DNA of 44,887 nucleotides from Anaerolineae bacterium (GCA_015490995.1 WFWT01000009.1:1-44887), one strand, 5' to 3'. Positions 1-8,579 are shown, counted from the first letter of the stretch. A program made the numbers and translations. The notes: generated from the letters alone by a model not told the origin.

Positions 1-174
1 CACACTCTTGGCCAGCACCGTCCCAGGCAGAGGCGCAGTCTGGACCGGTGTGGGGGAGGGCATGCTCGGCGGGACTGTAGGGGGAAGGTTAGGAGGTGGG
101 GTCAGGGGGCGACACGCGTTCAATCCAAGCAGTACTACCACGACCCACCCGATGTAGCGGCCTTTGATGTCCAC
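1..174 (-). CDS. Lipoprotein, N-terminal part (cut by window edge)
   Basis: The first 58 codons of a minus-strand gene run off the left edge. It starts with GTG at 174 behind a GGGAGGAA ribosome site. The N-terminus is a classic lipoprotein signal: charged residues, a hydrophobic stretch rich in Val and Leu, then a lipobox LNAC with the lipidated cysteine near residue 21. A Pro/Thr-rich linker follows, like the other lipoproteins in this window. The functional domain lies outside the window, so no function can be given. It has its own promoter-like element at 217-246 and lies 94 bp after the TPK-like gene. Confidence 0.75.
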   Translation of the reverse strand, partial: MDIKGRYIGWVVVVLLGLNACRPLTPPPNLPPTVPPSMPSPTPVQTAPLPGTVLAKSV

Positions 175-216
175 CCTGTTCCTCCCGGTGGGACTGCGTT
201 GAACGCCGGGAATTGC

Positions 217-246
217 ATATTACTTTTATCTTCTCACCGACGTCAA
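217..246 (-). promoter_or_regulatory. Promoter candidate for the left-edge lipoprotein
   Basis: On the minus strand, TTGACG (241-246) and TAATAT (217-222) are separated by 18 bp. This resembles a housekeeping-sigma promoter and would start transcription about 35 nt before the GTG at 174. Its -35 lies just after the hairpin at 251-272. Confidence 0.45.
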
Positions 247-250
247 CTTT

Positions 251-272
251 GTGAACCGGGCGATCGGTTCAC
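251..272 (-). terminator. Hairpin overlapping the stop codon of the TPK-like gene
   Basis: GTGAACCG (251-258) and CGGTTCAC (265-272) form a perfect 8-bp stem with a 6-nt loop. The stem includes the TGA stop at 269-271. There is no U-tract on the minus strand, so it may end transcription weakly or protect the 3' end of the mutase operon mRNA. Confidence 0.4.
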
Positions 273-964
273 CTTGCGTCCGGGGGTTGGACGGATGCTT
301 GGCGTGTGTGAGAGACCAACAGACAACCGGCCCGAATCCACACCTGTGCCGTAGTCGCTACCAGCTGAACCTGCAGGGGCTGGCCAAATTGAAGGGTATG
401 CCCTTGGTATGAAGGATCCAGGCCTCGCGTGGTAACCTCTGTGACCGTTGGAGAAAGGGGAACAAGCATCACCGTCTCGCCGAGGTGTCCTTGAATGTGT
501 GCGGCTTCGCCATGGCGAAGGATGTACCCTCGCTCACAGCCATGTACAACGGTGAGCCGGGCTGCACCCCACTCTGGCCGAGCCAGCAAGGAAAGATAAG
601 CAACCGTTTGGGCCAGCCCTTCCTCTCCGATGCCCAAGATCCAGATATCCCGCGCGCCGGTAGTGATCGCGTAGTTGAGACCCTGGCTCAGGGCCTCCCA
701 CGGGGCCATGGACACCCCGGACAGAAAGCGTACCCCCAAAGCACGCAAGCGTGCCCGTACCGCCGGTTCACACGCGGTGGGTGGACCGCACACCGCTTCA
801 GGGGCAAGTTCGTTGGTCAACAGGTAAGGTATCACCTCCGGAACCCCGATCACGCGACGCACTTGCAACTGAGGCCAATCTTGGGACAGCCAACGGGGTA
901 GAGCGGGGCCGAACAACGCGGCCTGGTAAGGCACCGGAGGCCCTTGTCCTTCCCCTCCGGACAT
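269..964 (-). CDS. Thiamine pyrophosphokinase-like protein lacking catalytic motifs
   Basis: This 231-residue protein starts with ATG at 964 behind GAGGGGAAG. The frame is open further upstream, but that part overlaps meaB and is rejected. From about residue 95 it reads like thiamine pyrophosphokinase (TPK): a helix of the ALERGA type (YAITTGA), a WILG strand, then SLLARP. The C-terminal beta-sandwich pattern LVPLSP-x-VT-x-VTT-x-GL is near residue 165, followed by the final LLVSHT strand. The acidic and Gly motifs that bind ATP, Mg and thiamine in active TPK are absent: ADGG reads GVPE (41-43 region), GDxDS reads CGPPTA, KDxTD reads SMAPW, and GGRxDH reads GEEGLAQ. It is the last gene of the mutase/meaB operon, 17 bp after meaB. 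I infer a TPK-fold pseudoenzyme. A divergent, still active enzyme is less likely. Its role is unknown. Confidence 0.7.
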   Translation of the reverse strand: MSGGEGQGPPVPYQAALFGPALPRWLSQDWPQLQVRRVIGVPEVIPYLLTNELAPEAVCGPPTACEPAVRARLRALGVRFLSGVSMAPWEALSQGLNYAITTGARDIWILGIGEEGLAQTVAYLSLLARPEWGAARLTVVHGCERGYILRHGEAAHIQGHLGETVMLVPLSPTVTEVTTRGLDPSYQGHTLQFGQPLQVQLVATTAQVWIRAGCLLVSHTRQASVQPPDAR

Positions 965-981
965 TGTCTTCCCCTCGTTGT

Positions 982-2007
982 TTAACGGGTAACCGGTTGG
1001 GTCTCTGCTCGCGCGATGAGCTGCTGTGCGGCCGTGTACGGGTCCACCGAGCGGGACGTTACCTGTTGGATAACCTCGTCCAGGCTGGAAGGGGGCAAAC
1101 GCTCCATCAATCGGGATAGGAGGGCATCTTGCAAGATACGATAAAGTTCCCGCCGGATGCGGATTTCCTCCCGACGTTGGCCCTCGTGGGTGGTGCGCAG
1201 GTGTTCCCGGTGCTGTTCCACGGCGTCCACCACGGCGTCCACCCCTTCCCCGCGCGTGGCCACCGTCTTGAGAATGGGGGGCGTCCACGCCCTGTCGGGC
1301 GCAGGCGCTTCCTCGTGGACGGTCATGGTGCGACCGTGGTGTTGGACACGACGAGGGCCCAGGCCCAACATCGTCTGAAGGGCCAGGAAGGTGCGGTCCG
1401 CGCCCTCCCGATCTGCCTTGTTCACGACGAAAATGTCGGCGATTTCCAGGACACCCGCTTTGATGGCCTGGACGTCATCGCCCAGGCCGGGGGCTTCCAC
1501 CACAATAACGGTGTGGGCCGAGGCCGCGATGTCTACCTCGGCCTGGCCTACTCCCACTGTCTCGATGAGAATGCGCTCATATCCCATAGCATCCAGGATC
1601 AAGACCACATCGTCGGTTGCATGGGCCAGTCCCCCCAGGCTGCCGCGCGTGGCCATGCTGCGGATAAACACCCCGGGATCACCCACCAGGTCGCGCATGC
1701 GCACCCTATCGCCCAGCAGTGCCCCTCCGGAGAAGGGACTGGTGGGATCAATGGCGATAATGCCCACCCGGTGCCCGCGTTGCCGGTACACGCGGGCCAT
1801 AGCGTTGACCAAGGTGGACTTGCCGGTGCCGGGCGCGCCGGTGATCCCTACAATGTGTGCCCGGCCGGTATGAGGGAACAGACGTTCCACCACTTGTCGG
1901 GCCTGTGTCCCATCGTTTTCCACCACAGAAATCAACCGGGCCAAGGCGCGCATGTCCCCCTCTCGGGCCAGGGAGATAAGTGTATCCACGGCATCGGGTA
2001 AGTGCAT
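982..2007 (-). CDS. meaB: MeaB/ArgK-type GTPase, methylmalonyl-CoA mutase chaperone
   Basis: This G3E-family GTPase (341 residues, normal length) loads adenosylcobalamin into methylmalonyl-CoA mutase and protects the enzyme from inactivation. The P-loop GAPGTGKST is at residues 57-65. The family signatures DPTSPFSGGALLGDR, SMATRGSLGG and ETVGVGQAE follow, and NKAD gives guanine specificity. The C-terminal helical part carries the dimerisation region. It lies 27 bp downstream of the small B12 subunit in the same operon, which strongly supports the assignment. The cytoplasmic role is known from the family. Nothing unusual is seen in the sequence. Confidence 0.95.
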   Translation of the reverse strand: MHLPDAVDTLISLAREGDMRALARLISVVENDGTQARQVVERLFPHTGRAHIVGITGAPGTGKSTLVNAMARVYRQRGHRVGIIAIDPTSPFSGGALLGDRVRMRDLVGDPGVFIRSMATRGSLGGLAHATDDVVLILDAMGYERILIETVGVGQAEVDIAASAHTVIVVEAPGLGDDVQAIKAGVLEIADIFVVNKADREGADRTFLALQTMLGLGPRRVQHHGRTMTVHEEAPAPDRAWTPPILKTVATRGEGVDAVVDAVEQHREHLRTTHEGQRREEIRIRRELYRILQDALLSRLMERLPPSSLDEVIQQVTSRSVDPYTAAQQLIARAETQPVTR

Positions 2008-2034
2008 GGGATGCTCCTTATGTCCTTTCCCTTT

Positions 2035-2466
2035 TCAGGATTGCGCCGCGGCCATCGCGGGCATGGTTTCCAATCCCAGTTCCCGGCAGATAAAATCGAT
2101 GATGTCTTGGGTCAACGTCCCCGGACCAAACACCCCTTTTACCCCTAACGCCTTCAACTTGGGGACATCCTCATCCGGAATAATGCCCCCTACCAGGACC
2201 AGCACATCGTCCATGCCCCGCTCTTTCAGCAGGCGCATGATCTTGGGCACCAGTGCCATGTGGGCGCCGGAAAGAATGGAAAGGCCGATGACGTCCACAT
2301 CCTCCTGGGCTGCTGCTTCCACAATCGCTTCAGGCGTCTGGCGAATACCGGTGTAAATAACTTCAAACCCGGCATCACGTAACGCCCGCGCGACCACCTT
2401 TGCCCCGCGGTCATGGCCGTCCAATCCCGGCTTAGCTACCAGCACCCGAATCTTTCGGTTGGCCAT
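2035..2466 (-). CDS. Methylmalonyl-CoA mutase, cobalamin-binding small subunit
   Basis: This 143-residue stand-alone B12-binding domain is the partner of the large subunit encoded upstream. The base-off cobalamin motif D-x-H-x-x-G is present as DGHDRG (Asp16, His18, Gly21). It is followed by the GLSILSG loop and the GGIIP segment that line the nucleotide tail. I chose ATG 2466 because GGGGGAAA lies just upstream and the protein then begins directly at the domain. Upstream in-frame ATGs lack a ribosome site. With the large subunit it converts (R)-methylmalonyl-CoA to succinyl-CoA in propionate, odd-chain and branched amino acid metabolism. Confidence 0.94.
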   Translation of the reverse strand: MANRKIRVLVAKPGLDGHDRGAKVVARALRDAGFEVIYTGIRQTPEAIVEAAAQEDVDVIGLSILSGAHMALVPKIMRLLKERGMDDVLVLVGGIIPDEDVPKLKALGVKGVFGPGTLTQDIIDFICRELGLETMPAMAAAQS

Positions 2467-2584
2467 GGTGGTTTCCCCCATTTTTGGTGACATTCTTTTA
2501 GCAGGGACTTTTACGCCGTCTCGTTCCCCCCAACCTGACCCGACGCGCGCGGTCACAGATATCGGATGGCCCAGGTACACCGGG

Positions 2585-4264
2585 TTAGAACCATGCCGGT
2601 TCTTCCCATTCCCCAAATTCCTCCCGTAAGACCCCCATGATCTCCCCCAGGGTAGCATAGGCGGCCACCGCATCCAGGATAGGATACATCAGGTTCGTGC
2701 CGTTACGCGCCGCGCGGCGCACTTCCCGCAATGCCTTTAACACCTCGCGGTTGTCACGGGTGCGACGCACTTCCCGCAAGCGGGCCACCTGTCGCTCGTA
2801 CCCCTGGGGATCCATCTCCAACAGGGGAATTTCCATAGGCGTGTCTTCGACGTACTCATTAACCCCAACAATGATACGACGTTTGGCGTCCACCTCCATC
2901 TGATATTGGAAAGCGGCTTCCGCGATTTCTTGCTGGAAGAACCCCTTCTCGATGGCCGGAATGACACCGCCCAAGGCGTCAATTTTGCGGAAGTAATCAT
3001 ACGCCTGGGATTCCATAGTGTTGGTGAGCGACTCCACGTAGAAGGAACCACCCAATGGGTCAATGGTGTTGGTCACTCCGGTTTCGTGGGCGATGATCTG
3101 CTGGGTGCGCAGAGCGATGCGAACGGCCAACTCGGAAGGCAGGGCCAGCGCCTCGTCCATAGAGTTTGTGTGCAAGCTTTGAGCCCCACCCAGCACCGCG
3201 GCTAATGCCTGGATGGCCACCCGGACAACGTTGTTCTCAGGTTGTTGCGCCGTCAGAGTACATCCGGCCGTCTGCGCGTGGAAACGCAGGGTCCAGGAAC
3301 GGGGATTTTTCGCGCCGTATTTTTCCCGCATTTCGCGCGCCCAGATACGCCGCGCCGCCCGGAATTTGGCGATCTCTTCGAAGAAGTCGTTGTGCACGTT
3401 AAAGAAGAACGACAATCTAGGCGCGAAGCTGTCGATGTCGAGCCCGCGTTCCAACGCGGCTTCCACATACGTGAACCCATCCGCCAGAGTGAACGCGAGC
3501 TCCTGGACGGCAGTGGAACCGGCCTCCCGAATGTGGTACCCCGAAATACTGATGGGATGCCATCGCGGCATCTCGTTGGCCGCGAATTCGATCGTATCGA
3601 CCACCAGACGCATGGACGGCTCAGGAGGAAAGATGTACTCCTTCTGGGCAATGTACTCTTTGAGGATATCGTTTTGGATGGTCCCTCCCAACTGACGACG
3701 GGGGATGCCCCGTTTCTCCGCGGCGATAATGTACATGGCCCAGATAACCGCAGCGGGGGAGTTGATGGTCATGGAGGTTGTGATCTTGTCTAGGGGAATA
3801 CCGTCCAGGAGAATTTCCATATCCCGCAAGGACGAGACGGCTACACCACACTTGCCAAACTCACCTTCCGCTTCCGGCGCGTCCGTGTCATAGCCGTACA
3901 AGGTGGGGAGGTCAAAGGCAATGGAAAGCCCCGTTTCCCCTTCGGCCAGCAGGTACTTGAAACGCCGGTTGGTCTCCTCCGCGGTGCCAAAGCCGGCAAA
4001 CATGCGCATGGTCCACAGACGGCCTCGGTACATGGTCGGGTAAGGTCCCCGGGTAAAGGGGTACTCTCCGGGCATGCCCAGGTCACGCAGGTAGTCCATA
4101 TCGGCCACGTCATCGGGGGTGTATAGTCGCCGGATGGGTTGACCGGAGACAGTGGTGAAGGTTTCGTACCGTTCCGGAAAGCGGGCCAGGGCCTGCTGGA
4201 CGGTGGTTTCCTCCCAACGTTCCTTAGCCTCGCGGACGCGGGTGACCTCTTCCTTATCATACAT
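2585..4264 (-). CDS. Methylmalonyl-CoA mutase, large (catalytic) subunit
   Basis: This 559-residue TIM-barrel subunit binds methylmalonyl-CoA and carries out the radical carbon-skeleton rearrangement. Family signatures seen include [54 protein letters not shown] and the Arg/His-rich [19 protein letters not shown] segment. The C-terminus ends after the barrel, as expected when the B12 domain is a separate gene. ATG 4264 is chosen because GGAGGTGA lies 6 nt upstream. The longer open frame reads through the promoter at 4332-4360. It is first in the operon, 118 bp before the small subunit. The methylmalonyl rather than isobutyryl or ethylmalonyl specificity is inferred from the meaB linkage. Confidence 0.93.
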   Translation of the reverse strand: MYDKEEVTRVREAKERWEETTVQQALARFPERYETFTTVSGQPIRRLYTPDDVADMDYLRDLGMPGEYPFTRGPYPTMYRGRLWTMRMFAGFGTAEETNRRFKYLLAEGETGLSIAFDLPTLYGYDTDAPEAEGEFGKCGVAVSSLRDMEILLDGIPLDKITTSMTINSPAAVIWAMYIIAAEKRGIPRRQLGGTIQNDILKEYIAQKEYIFPPEPSMRLVVDTIEFAANEMPRWHPISISGYHIREAGSTAVQELAFTLADGFTYVEAALERGLDIDSFAPRLSFFFNVHNDFFEEIAKFRAARRIWAREMREKYGAKNPRSWTLRFHAQTAGCTLTAQQPENNVVRVAIQALAAVLGGAQSLHTNSMDEALALPSELAVRIALRTQQIIAHETGVTNTIDPLGGSFYVESLTNTMESQAYDYFRKIDALGGVIPAIEKGFFQQEIAEAAFQYQMEVDAKRRIIVGVNEYVEDTPMEIPLLEMDPQGYERQVARLREVRRTRDNREVLKALREVRRAARNGTNLMYPILDAVAAYATLGEIMGVLREEFGEWEEPAWF

Positions 4265-4331
4265 GATTCTCACCTCCCTGTGTGTCCCAGGGGTGGGTGA
4301 ACCCAATGCGGTGCGTGTGGCAGGCGCAGCT

Positions 4332-4360
4332 ATTTTACCTTTATAGTCAGATTGGATCAA
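4332..4360 (-). promoter_or_regulatory. Promoter of the methylmalonyl-CoA mutase operon
   Basis: On the minus strand, TTGATC (4355-4360) is 17 bp from TAAAAT (4332-4337), a good housekeeping-type promoter. It lies in the 123-bp gap after the ComEC-like gene and would give a leader of about 60 nt before the ATG at 4264. Confidence 0.6.
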
Positions 4361-4387
4361 ACGACCCTCCAGATATTGCCGCCGCGA

Positions 4388-5140
4388 TTAGGGCCATATC
4401 TCCCAGCGGTAACGTTGACCATCGGTTACAATGTGCAGCCCCTGCTCAGGGGCCATGAAGAAACGGGTACGTGGAGCGGCGAGAATTTGGTGGGGGATGG
4501 CTGTCTTGCCCGGAGGCCAGGCCTGGCGGGTAACCACCAGGGGCGGTAAAGGGGGTGGGTTACCTGAGGGCAGGACACCCACAACCCACAGAGTGGCCGG
4601 GGGTAGAGCGACCGTCTCGCTCGTGTGGGGTGCGTATATTAGGCGAAATCGGCCTATTTGCACCTCTAACTGAAAGGGCGCGGTGCCCAGGACGCGCACC
4701 CGCATATCGCGTGCGTCCCACACACGGCCCACGGTCCAGGGAACGGGAACCTGTACGCGACCACGCCAGGCCTCCAAAGCGGGGAAGCGCTCTGTGTCCT
4801 CAGGGTACCAGCCGGTATGGGCAGGGTACACCGCGAGGACCGCAGCCTGAGCAGCTACCGCAGTTGCCCGCGCCTCGCTCAGCACGACCAAGTCCAGGGT
4901 ACGCTGCCAGAAGGGTATGGTCTGTCCCAGCAGGGCCCGAGTGTAAACCGCGTCCATCCCCCCGTCGAGGAGCATCAACCGCCCGCGGGACGTCATCACC
5001 AGTAAGCCGTCACCGCGAGGAAAGAGCCACAGGTGGACCTGGCCACGGGGCCCTTGGCGGCTCAGCAGAAGGGCCAGCCCGTTCAGAACAACCAGGGTGA
5101 TCAACACCCACCGTCGCCATCGCGGGGCCAGACCCTGCAT
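4388..5140 (-). CDS. ComEC-C-like metallo-beta-lactamase-fold protein without metal ligands
   Basis: This 250-residue protein starts with ATG 5140 after GGGAGGGGG. One N-terminal membrane anchor is at residues 11-27. The rest follows the beta-lactamase-fold domain found at the C-terminus of ComEC/Rec2: a GD-x-LLV strand (43-49), MLLDGG (56-61), then IPFWQRTLDLVVL (75-87). In active relatives the next residues are THPHADH, which bind zinc. Here they read SEARATAV (88-95), with no histidine or aspartate. Later segments keep the ATLWVVGVLPSG and PLVVTRQAW pattern of the fold. I infer an anchored, probably extracytoplasmic domain that no longer hydrolyses anything. It is last in a likely operon with the PII/CBS gene and permease, 45 bp after the permease. 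Confidence 0.6.
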   Translation of the reverse strand: MQGLAPRWRRWVLITLVVLNGLALLLSRQGPRGQVHLWLFPRGDGLLVMTSRGRLMLLDGGMDAVYTRALLGQTIPFWQRTLDLVVLSEARATAVAAQAAVLAVYPAHTGWYPEDTERFPALEAWRGRVQVPVPWTVGRVWDARDMRVRVLGTAPFQLEVQIGRFRLIYAPHTSETVALPPATLWVVGVLPSGNPPPLPPLVVTRQAWPPGKTAIPHQILAAPRTRFFMAPEQGLHIVTDGQRYRWEIWP

Positions 5141-5185
5141 TGCCCCCTCCCAAAGCCCAGGACCGCGAGGGAGGCTTCCAGCCCG

Positions 5186-6448
5186 TTACAGGTATCGCCA
5201 CCACAGCCACAAGGATGAGATCATTAAGGAGATAAGCACGGTCATTAAACCGTAACGGAGAAACTGGCCAAAGGTCAGCCGGTGACCGCTGCGTTCGGCA
5301 ATACTGGCCACGACCACGTTCGCCGATGCGCCCACCAGGGTCAGGTTGCCCCCCATGTCTGCCCCCAAGGCTAAGGCCCACCACAGGGGCTCTACCGGCA
5401 TCACCTCCCCCATGCGTTCGATAATGGGTAACATGGTGGCAGTGTAAGGGATGTTATCCACTACACCGGAGGCCAGCGCCGAGAACCACAGGACGAACAT
5501 AGTGGTAATGCTCTGATTCCCTCCGGTGAGGAGGAGCATTTGTTGGGCCACCCACTCAATAATACCCGCTTTGACGATACCCTCTACCGCGATGAAGAGG
5601 CCCACGAAGAACATTAGGGTGGACCACTCCACATGTTGGAGGGCATGATGAGGGTCACGACGGGTCCAGATCAACAACAGCGTGGCACCGGCCAAGGCAA
5701 TGGTGGCCGGCGCCAGGTGCAACTGGCTATGAAAAAGAAAGCCTACAAGCACAAAGCCCAAAACCACCAGAGATTGGACGAGCAGTTCTGGCTGGGTGAT
5801 GATCCCACGGGTTTCCAGCCGCATGACTACTTCACGGCGCTCCGGCGGCACGTGCATGACCTCTCGGAACTGTATCGCCATCACGCCCACATATGCCACC
5901 AGAATGACCAAGGAGGGCGGCCCCATGTTGACCAGAAAGCGGATGAAATCGATGTTGGCCCGGCTGGCAATAAGGATGTTGGGCGGATCGCCGATCAACG
6001 TGGCCGCGCCGCCGATGTTGGAGGCCATAACCTGTGTAATGAGAAAGGGGATAGGGCTGACACCCAGCGTGGAGGCGACGTACAACGTCACCGGTGCCGT
6101 GAGCACCACCACGGTAACGTTGTCCAGCAGGGCAGAGGCGACGGCCGTAATACACGCCAGGATCACCAGGATCAACAACGGGTGACCACGACCGAGGCGG
6201 ACCGCCTGTACGGCCAACCACTGGAACACACCGGTCTCGCCCAGATAATGAGCGATGATCATCATCCCTGTCAACAGGAAGATCACGTTCAAATCAATGG
6301 CCCGAAAAGCCCCCTCCTGGGAAAGCACCCCGCTGAGAATCATCAGGAGCCCCCCCATCAACGCCGCGGTGGTGCGGTGTAGCCGTTCGCTGACGATGAT
6401 CGCGTAGGTCACCAGGAAGATCAGGGATGCGATGACCGGAGTGCTCAT
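5186..6448 (-). CDS. ArsB/NhaD/SLC13-superfamily permease
   Basis: This 420-residue inner-membrane transporter has about 11 hydrophobic segments. Two inverted halves carry the hallmark helix-break motifs: SALLDNVTVVVLTAPV then NIGGAATLIGDPPNI in the first half, and SGVVDNIPYTATMLP then GADMGGNLTLVGASANV in the second. These are typical of the ArsB/NhaD/CitMHS ion-transporter superfamily. The substrate (arsenite, Na+/H+, or an organic anion) cannot be read from the sequence. The start at 6448 is behind GGGGAGG and overlaps the stop of the PII/CBS gene by 4 bp (ATGA), so the two are probably translationally coupled. Confidence 0.85.
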   Translation of the reverse strand: MSTPVIASLIFLVTYAIIVSERLHRTTAALMGGLLMILSGVLSQEGAFRAIDLNVIFLLTGMMIIAHYLGETGVFQWLAVQAVRLGRGHPLLILVILACITAVASALLDNVTVVVLTAPVTLYVASTLGVSPIPFLITQVMASNIGGAATLIGDPPNILIASRANIDFIRFLVNMGPPSLVILVAYVGVMAIQFREVMHVPPERREVVMRLETRGIITQPELLVQSLVVLGFVLVGFLFHSQLHLAPATIALAGATLLLIWTRRDPHHALQHVEWSTLMFFVGLFIAVEGIVKAGIIEWVAQQMLLLTGGNQSITTMFVLWFSALASGVVDNIPYTATMLPIIERMGEVMPVEPLWWALALGADMGGNLTLVGASANVVVASIAERSGHRLTFGQFLRYGLMTVLISLMISSLWLWWRYL

Positions 6449-7338
6449 GCTTCCTCCCCGTTAGGCTGTACCGGTTCGTGCGAGCGCAAGCAGAGGCCCA
6501 TGAGTTCCAGGAGATTGATGTACCCAACGACACGATAATGCTCATCCACCACAGGGACGCCGGGCAATCGGTGCTTGTGTAACACGTGAAAGGCATATTG
6601 CACCGTGTCCTCGGCCCGTACCCATACCGGCTCGCGCATGATGTCCGACGCCCGCCGCATCCCGGTGCGCTGTGCGAATTCTTCTACCTCCGACAGTTCG
6701 GAGAGCTCTCCCAGGAACTCCTCGGGAAAAACCGAAAGGAGGAAGGCGTTGGCGAGGGTTACCGTGTCGATGAGTCCGACAAGCCGTTTTTCCTCGTTAA
6801 CAACGCACGCAACAAAGACCTCAGGCTCCTGTAACATGGCCGAGACGATCTCTTCCACCGAGGCATGGACCGGCACGGTGACGGGGGTGAGCTCGAGGAC
6901 CTGCATGAGTTCGGCCACGGTCTGAGTTCGTTCCACGTGAGACAATCGCCCGCGCTCACCCGGGGTTTCACCCACAGCAATGGATGCACTTTCCGCCGGC
7001 CATTTTTTGAGGCCCAGGGCACGGGAAACCGGCAGGACAAACAGGATCCCACTATGGGGGCGATCAAACCCCTCCACGATTTCATCGGCTTCGGCGATAG
7101 CCTGTTCCAGCAGCTTTTCATCGTCGATCAAACTCAACAGCGTACGTTGTTTGATCTCTCCCCGTTCCAGGAGTCGACTCAAGCCACTCAAGCCGACACG
7201 GGCCAACCACGTTTCGGCGCGATACCCCCCCACGCTGTGCAGCAATGTCACACCGGGCACGCCGATGCGCTTCCACGCGCTGAGCAGCGCGGGCAATCGT
7301 TCCAGGTCCTCTAAAATCACTACCAGCAAATAAGTCAT
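6445..7338 (-). CDS. PII-like domain fused to a CBS-domain pair, permease regulator candidate
   Basis: This is a 297-residue cytoplasmic sensor. Residues 1-110 follow the ferredoxin-like PII/PII-like pattern: VVILEDLERLPALLSAW, then PGVTLLHSVGG, LLSLIDDEKLLEQAI and the final GILFVLPVSRALGL. Two CBS motifs follow at about 140-210 and 223-287. The second contains the typical DIMREPVWV and LPGVPVVDEHYRVVGYI segments. CBS pairs bind adenine nucleotides, and PII-like domains often bind nucleotides, bicarbonate or small metabolites and regulate transporters. Its 4-bp overlap with the permease gene supports such a role here. The ligand is unknown. A perfect TATAAT lies about 240 bp upstream. Confidence 0.75.
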   Translation of the reverse strand: MTYLLVVILEDLERLPALLSAWKRIGVPGVTLLHSVGGYRAETWLARVGLSGLSRLLERGEIKQRTLLSLIDDEKLLEQAIAEADEIVEGFDRPHSGILFVLPVSRALGLKKWPAESASIAVGETPGERGRLSHVERTQTVAELMQVLELTPVTVPVHASVEEIVSAMLQEPEVFVACVVNEEKRLVGLIDTVTLANAFLLSVFPEEFLGELSELSEVEEFAQRTGMRRASDIMREPVWVRAEDTVQYAFHVLHKHRLPGVPVVDEHYRVVGYINLLELMGLCLRSHEPVQPNGEEA

Positions 7339-7713
7339 GGTGGACCTCCTGTACCGAAATCCTACCTTCCGGAACCCTACACCGTTACGTCTTGAGCCAA
7401 GACGAGGTGAAGGGAATCCCCCGTTACAGCGCAGTGCCCATCACCAGCGGGGAGGACCGGGGCAAGGCGTTGGAAACAACGGACAACACATCTCCGAGCC
7501 CATGTGATCCGTACCCGGCGGTATCCAGGAAGGTGAACGCCTCTAACAAAACGCATATGCTCTTCCTATGGTCCCGCGTATTATACTGTGAGCAGGGCAT
7601 TTTTTCTGAATATGACAGTAAACCCCGAGCGTGATAGCGGGCCGTTCCTAGTGGTCGATGAACGGTTAACCTGCCAGCCCGCGGAGAAGTGTCAGGAGGG
7701 AGGAGGTGAAACC
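7339..7713. other. 375-bp gap between divergent genes
   Basis: This region separates the PII/CBS gene (minus) from the isochorismatase gene (plus). It holds the back-to-back -10 elements near 7580-7587 and the strong ribosome site AGGAGGTGA at 7701-7709. I see no convincing small ORF, tRNA or terminator. Confidence 0.6.
7580..7610 (-). promoter_or_regulatory. Divergent -10 elements between PII/CBS and hydrolase genes
   Basis: On the minus strand, TATAAT is a perfect -10 (7580-7585) with a weak -35, TTCAGA (7605-7610), 19 bp away. On the plus strand, TATACT (7582-7587) overlaps it. The -35 for the plus direction is not recognisable. The overlap suggests the two directions compete. Confidence 0.4.
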
Positions 7714-8346
7714 ATGACGCGGCTGTTGGAAGCACCCACCTATCCGGTAGCCGAAAAGGTGGCGTTGGACCCGCGGCGCACGGCGGTAGTGGTTGTGGAC
7801 ATGCAGAACGACTTTGTGAAACCGGAGGGAAAATTATACGTGCCCGCGGCACAGGAGGCCATTGAGCCTATCGCCCGTCTGCTGGCCAAAGCACGAGCTG
7901 CGGGGGCCCTGATTATCTACACCCAGGATCTGCACGGCGAAGATGATCCGGAATACCAAATCTGGGGTGAACACGTGAAAGCCGGTACGTGGGGGGCGGA
8001 GATCGTTGATGAGTTGGCCCCTCAACCGGGGGATGAGATTGTGCCCAAGCCCCGGTATGACGCCTTTTACGCCTCCAGAATGGAAGACGTACTCCGCACA
8101 CGGCCTGAGATCGACACCCTCATTATCACGGGGACGGTCACCAACATTTGCGTGTTGCACACGGCGGGCAGCGCAGCCCTGCGGTGGTACAAGGTGATTG
8201 TACCCAAGGACGCAGTGGCCGCCCTCTCCGAGTTCGACCAGGAGGCCGCTCTGCACCAGATAGACTTCCTGTACAAGGGTACCATCACAACGGTAGACGC
8301 GATCACCTTTGTCCCGGAGAAGGTGGTAGAGTCCCCCACGACGTGA
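7714..8346 (+). CDS. Isochorismatase-family cysteine hydrolase
   Basis: This 210-residue protein has the complete cysteine-hydrolase triad: Asp29 (VVVDMQNDF), Lys112 (PKPRYDAF) and Cys146 (TNICVL). The cis-peptide GTVTN precedes the cysteine. Members hydrolyse amides such as nicotinamide, biuret or ureidoacrylate, or isochorismate. The closest look is to nicotinamidase/ureidoacrylate-type enzymes, but the substrate cannot be fixed. ATG 7714 is chosen for the perfect AGGAGGTGA at 7701-7709. The open frame starting at 7588 is rejected. It appears to be transcribed alone, divergent from the PII/CBS operon. Confidence 0.88.
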   Translation: MTRLLEAPTYPVAEKVALDPRRTAVVVVDMQNDFVKPEGKLYVPAAQEAIEPIARLLAKARAAGALIIYTQDLHGEDDPEYQIWGEHVKAGTWGAEIVDELAPQPGDEIVPKPRYDAFYASRMEDVLRTRPEIDTLIITGTVTNICVLHTAGSAALRWYKVIVPKDAVAALSEFDQEAALHQIDFLYKGTITTVDAITFVPEKVVESPTT

Positions 8347-8399
8347 ACGCTCCGTTGAACGCCGGCTCTGTCCCCTTGCACCGCGTTTGAGCTATTCCC

Positions 8400-8428
8400 T
8401 GACGTCGCGGAGGGGAACAGAGACGTCA
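8400..8428. repeat. TGACGTC/GACGTCA inverted repeat after the hydrolase gene
   Basis: TGACGTC (8400-8406) and GACGTCA (8422-8428) are perfect inverted repeats separated by 15 bp. They lie between the 3' ends of the hydrolase and the response regulator. They could form a 7-bp hairpin or bind a dimeric protein. No U-tract follows. Confidence 0.35.
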
Positions 8429-8579
8429 AGATGATGTCATAGGGTCCTGCAAGGGGGGCATGTGTCCTCGCGCGTGTGAGGGCCTGCCCGCTCCGCCGGG
8501 TGGACGTTTCATCACCGCCACCGGAAGTACTGTGCCGATGTACCGGCCGATCGGCCCGGTGGTCGGCTGTGCGGTTCCC

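Noticed and set aside
965-1288. Upstream extension of the TPK-like frame to 1288
   Set aside because: It overlaps the conserved end of meaB in another frame, has no ribosome site and shows no TPK-like sequence. ATG 964 has a good site.
1129-2001. Long plus-strand open frame opposite meaB
   Set aside because: It is a mirror of the conserved meaB coding sequence, with no protein-like composition or start signal.
5633-6382. Long plus-strand open frame opposite the permease
   Set aside because: The residue mix is His/Gln-rich, as expected from reading a hydrophobic protein gene backwards.
8542-8560. Terminator between hydrolase and response regulator
   Set aside because: The GGCCGATCGGCC-type symmetry is short and has no U-tract, so support is too weak.
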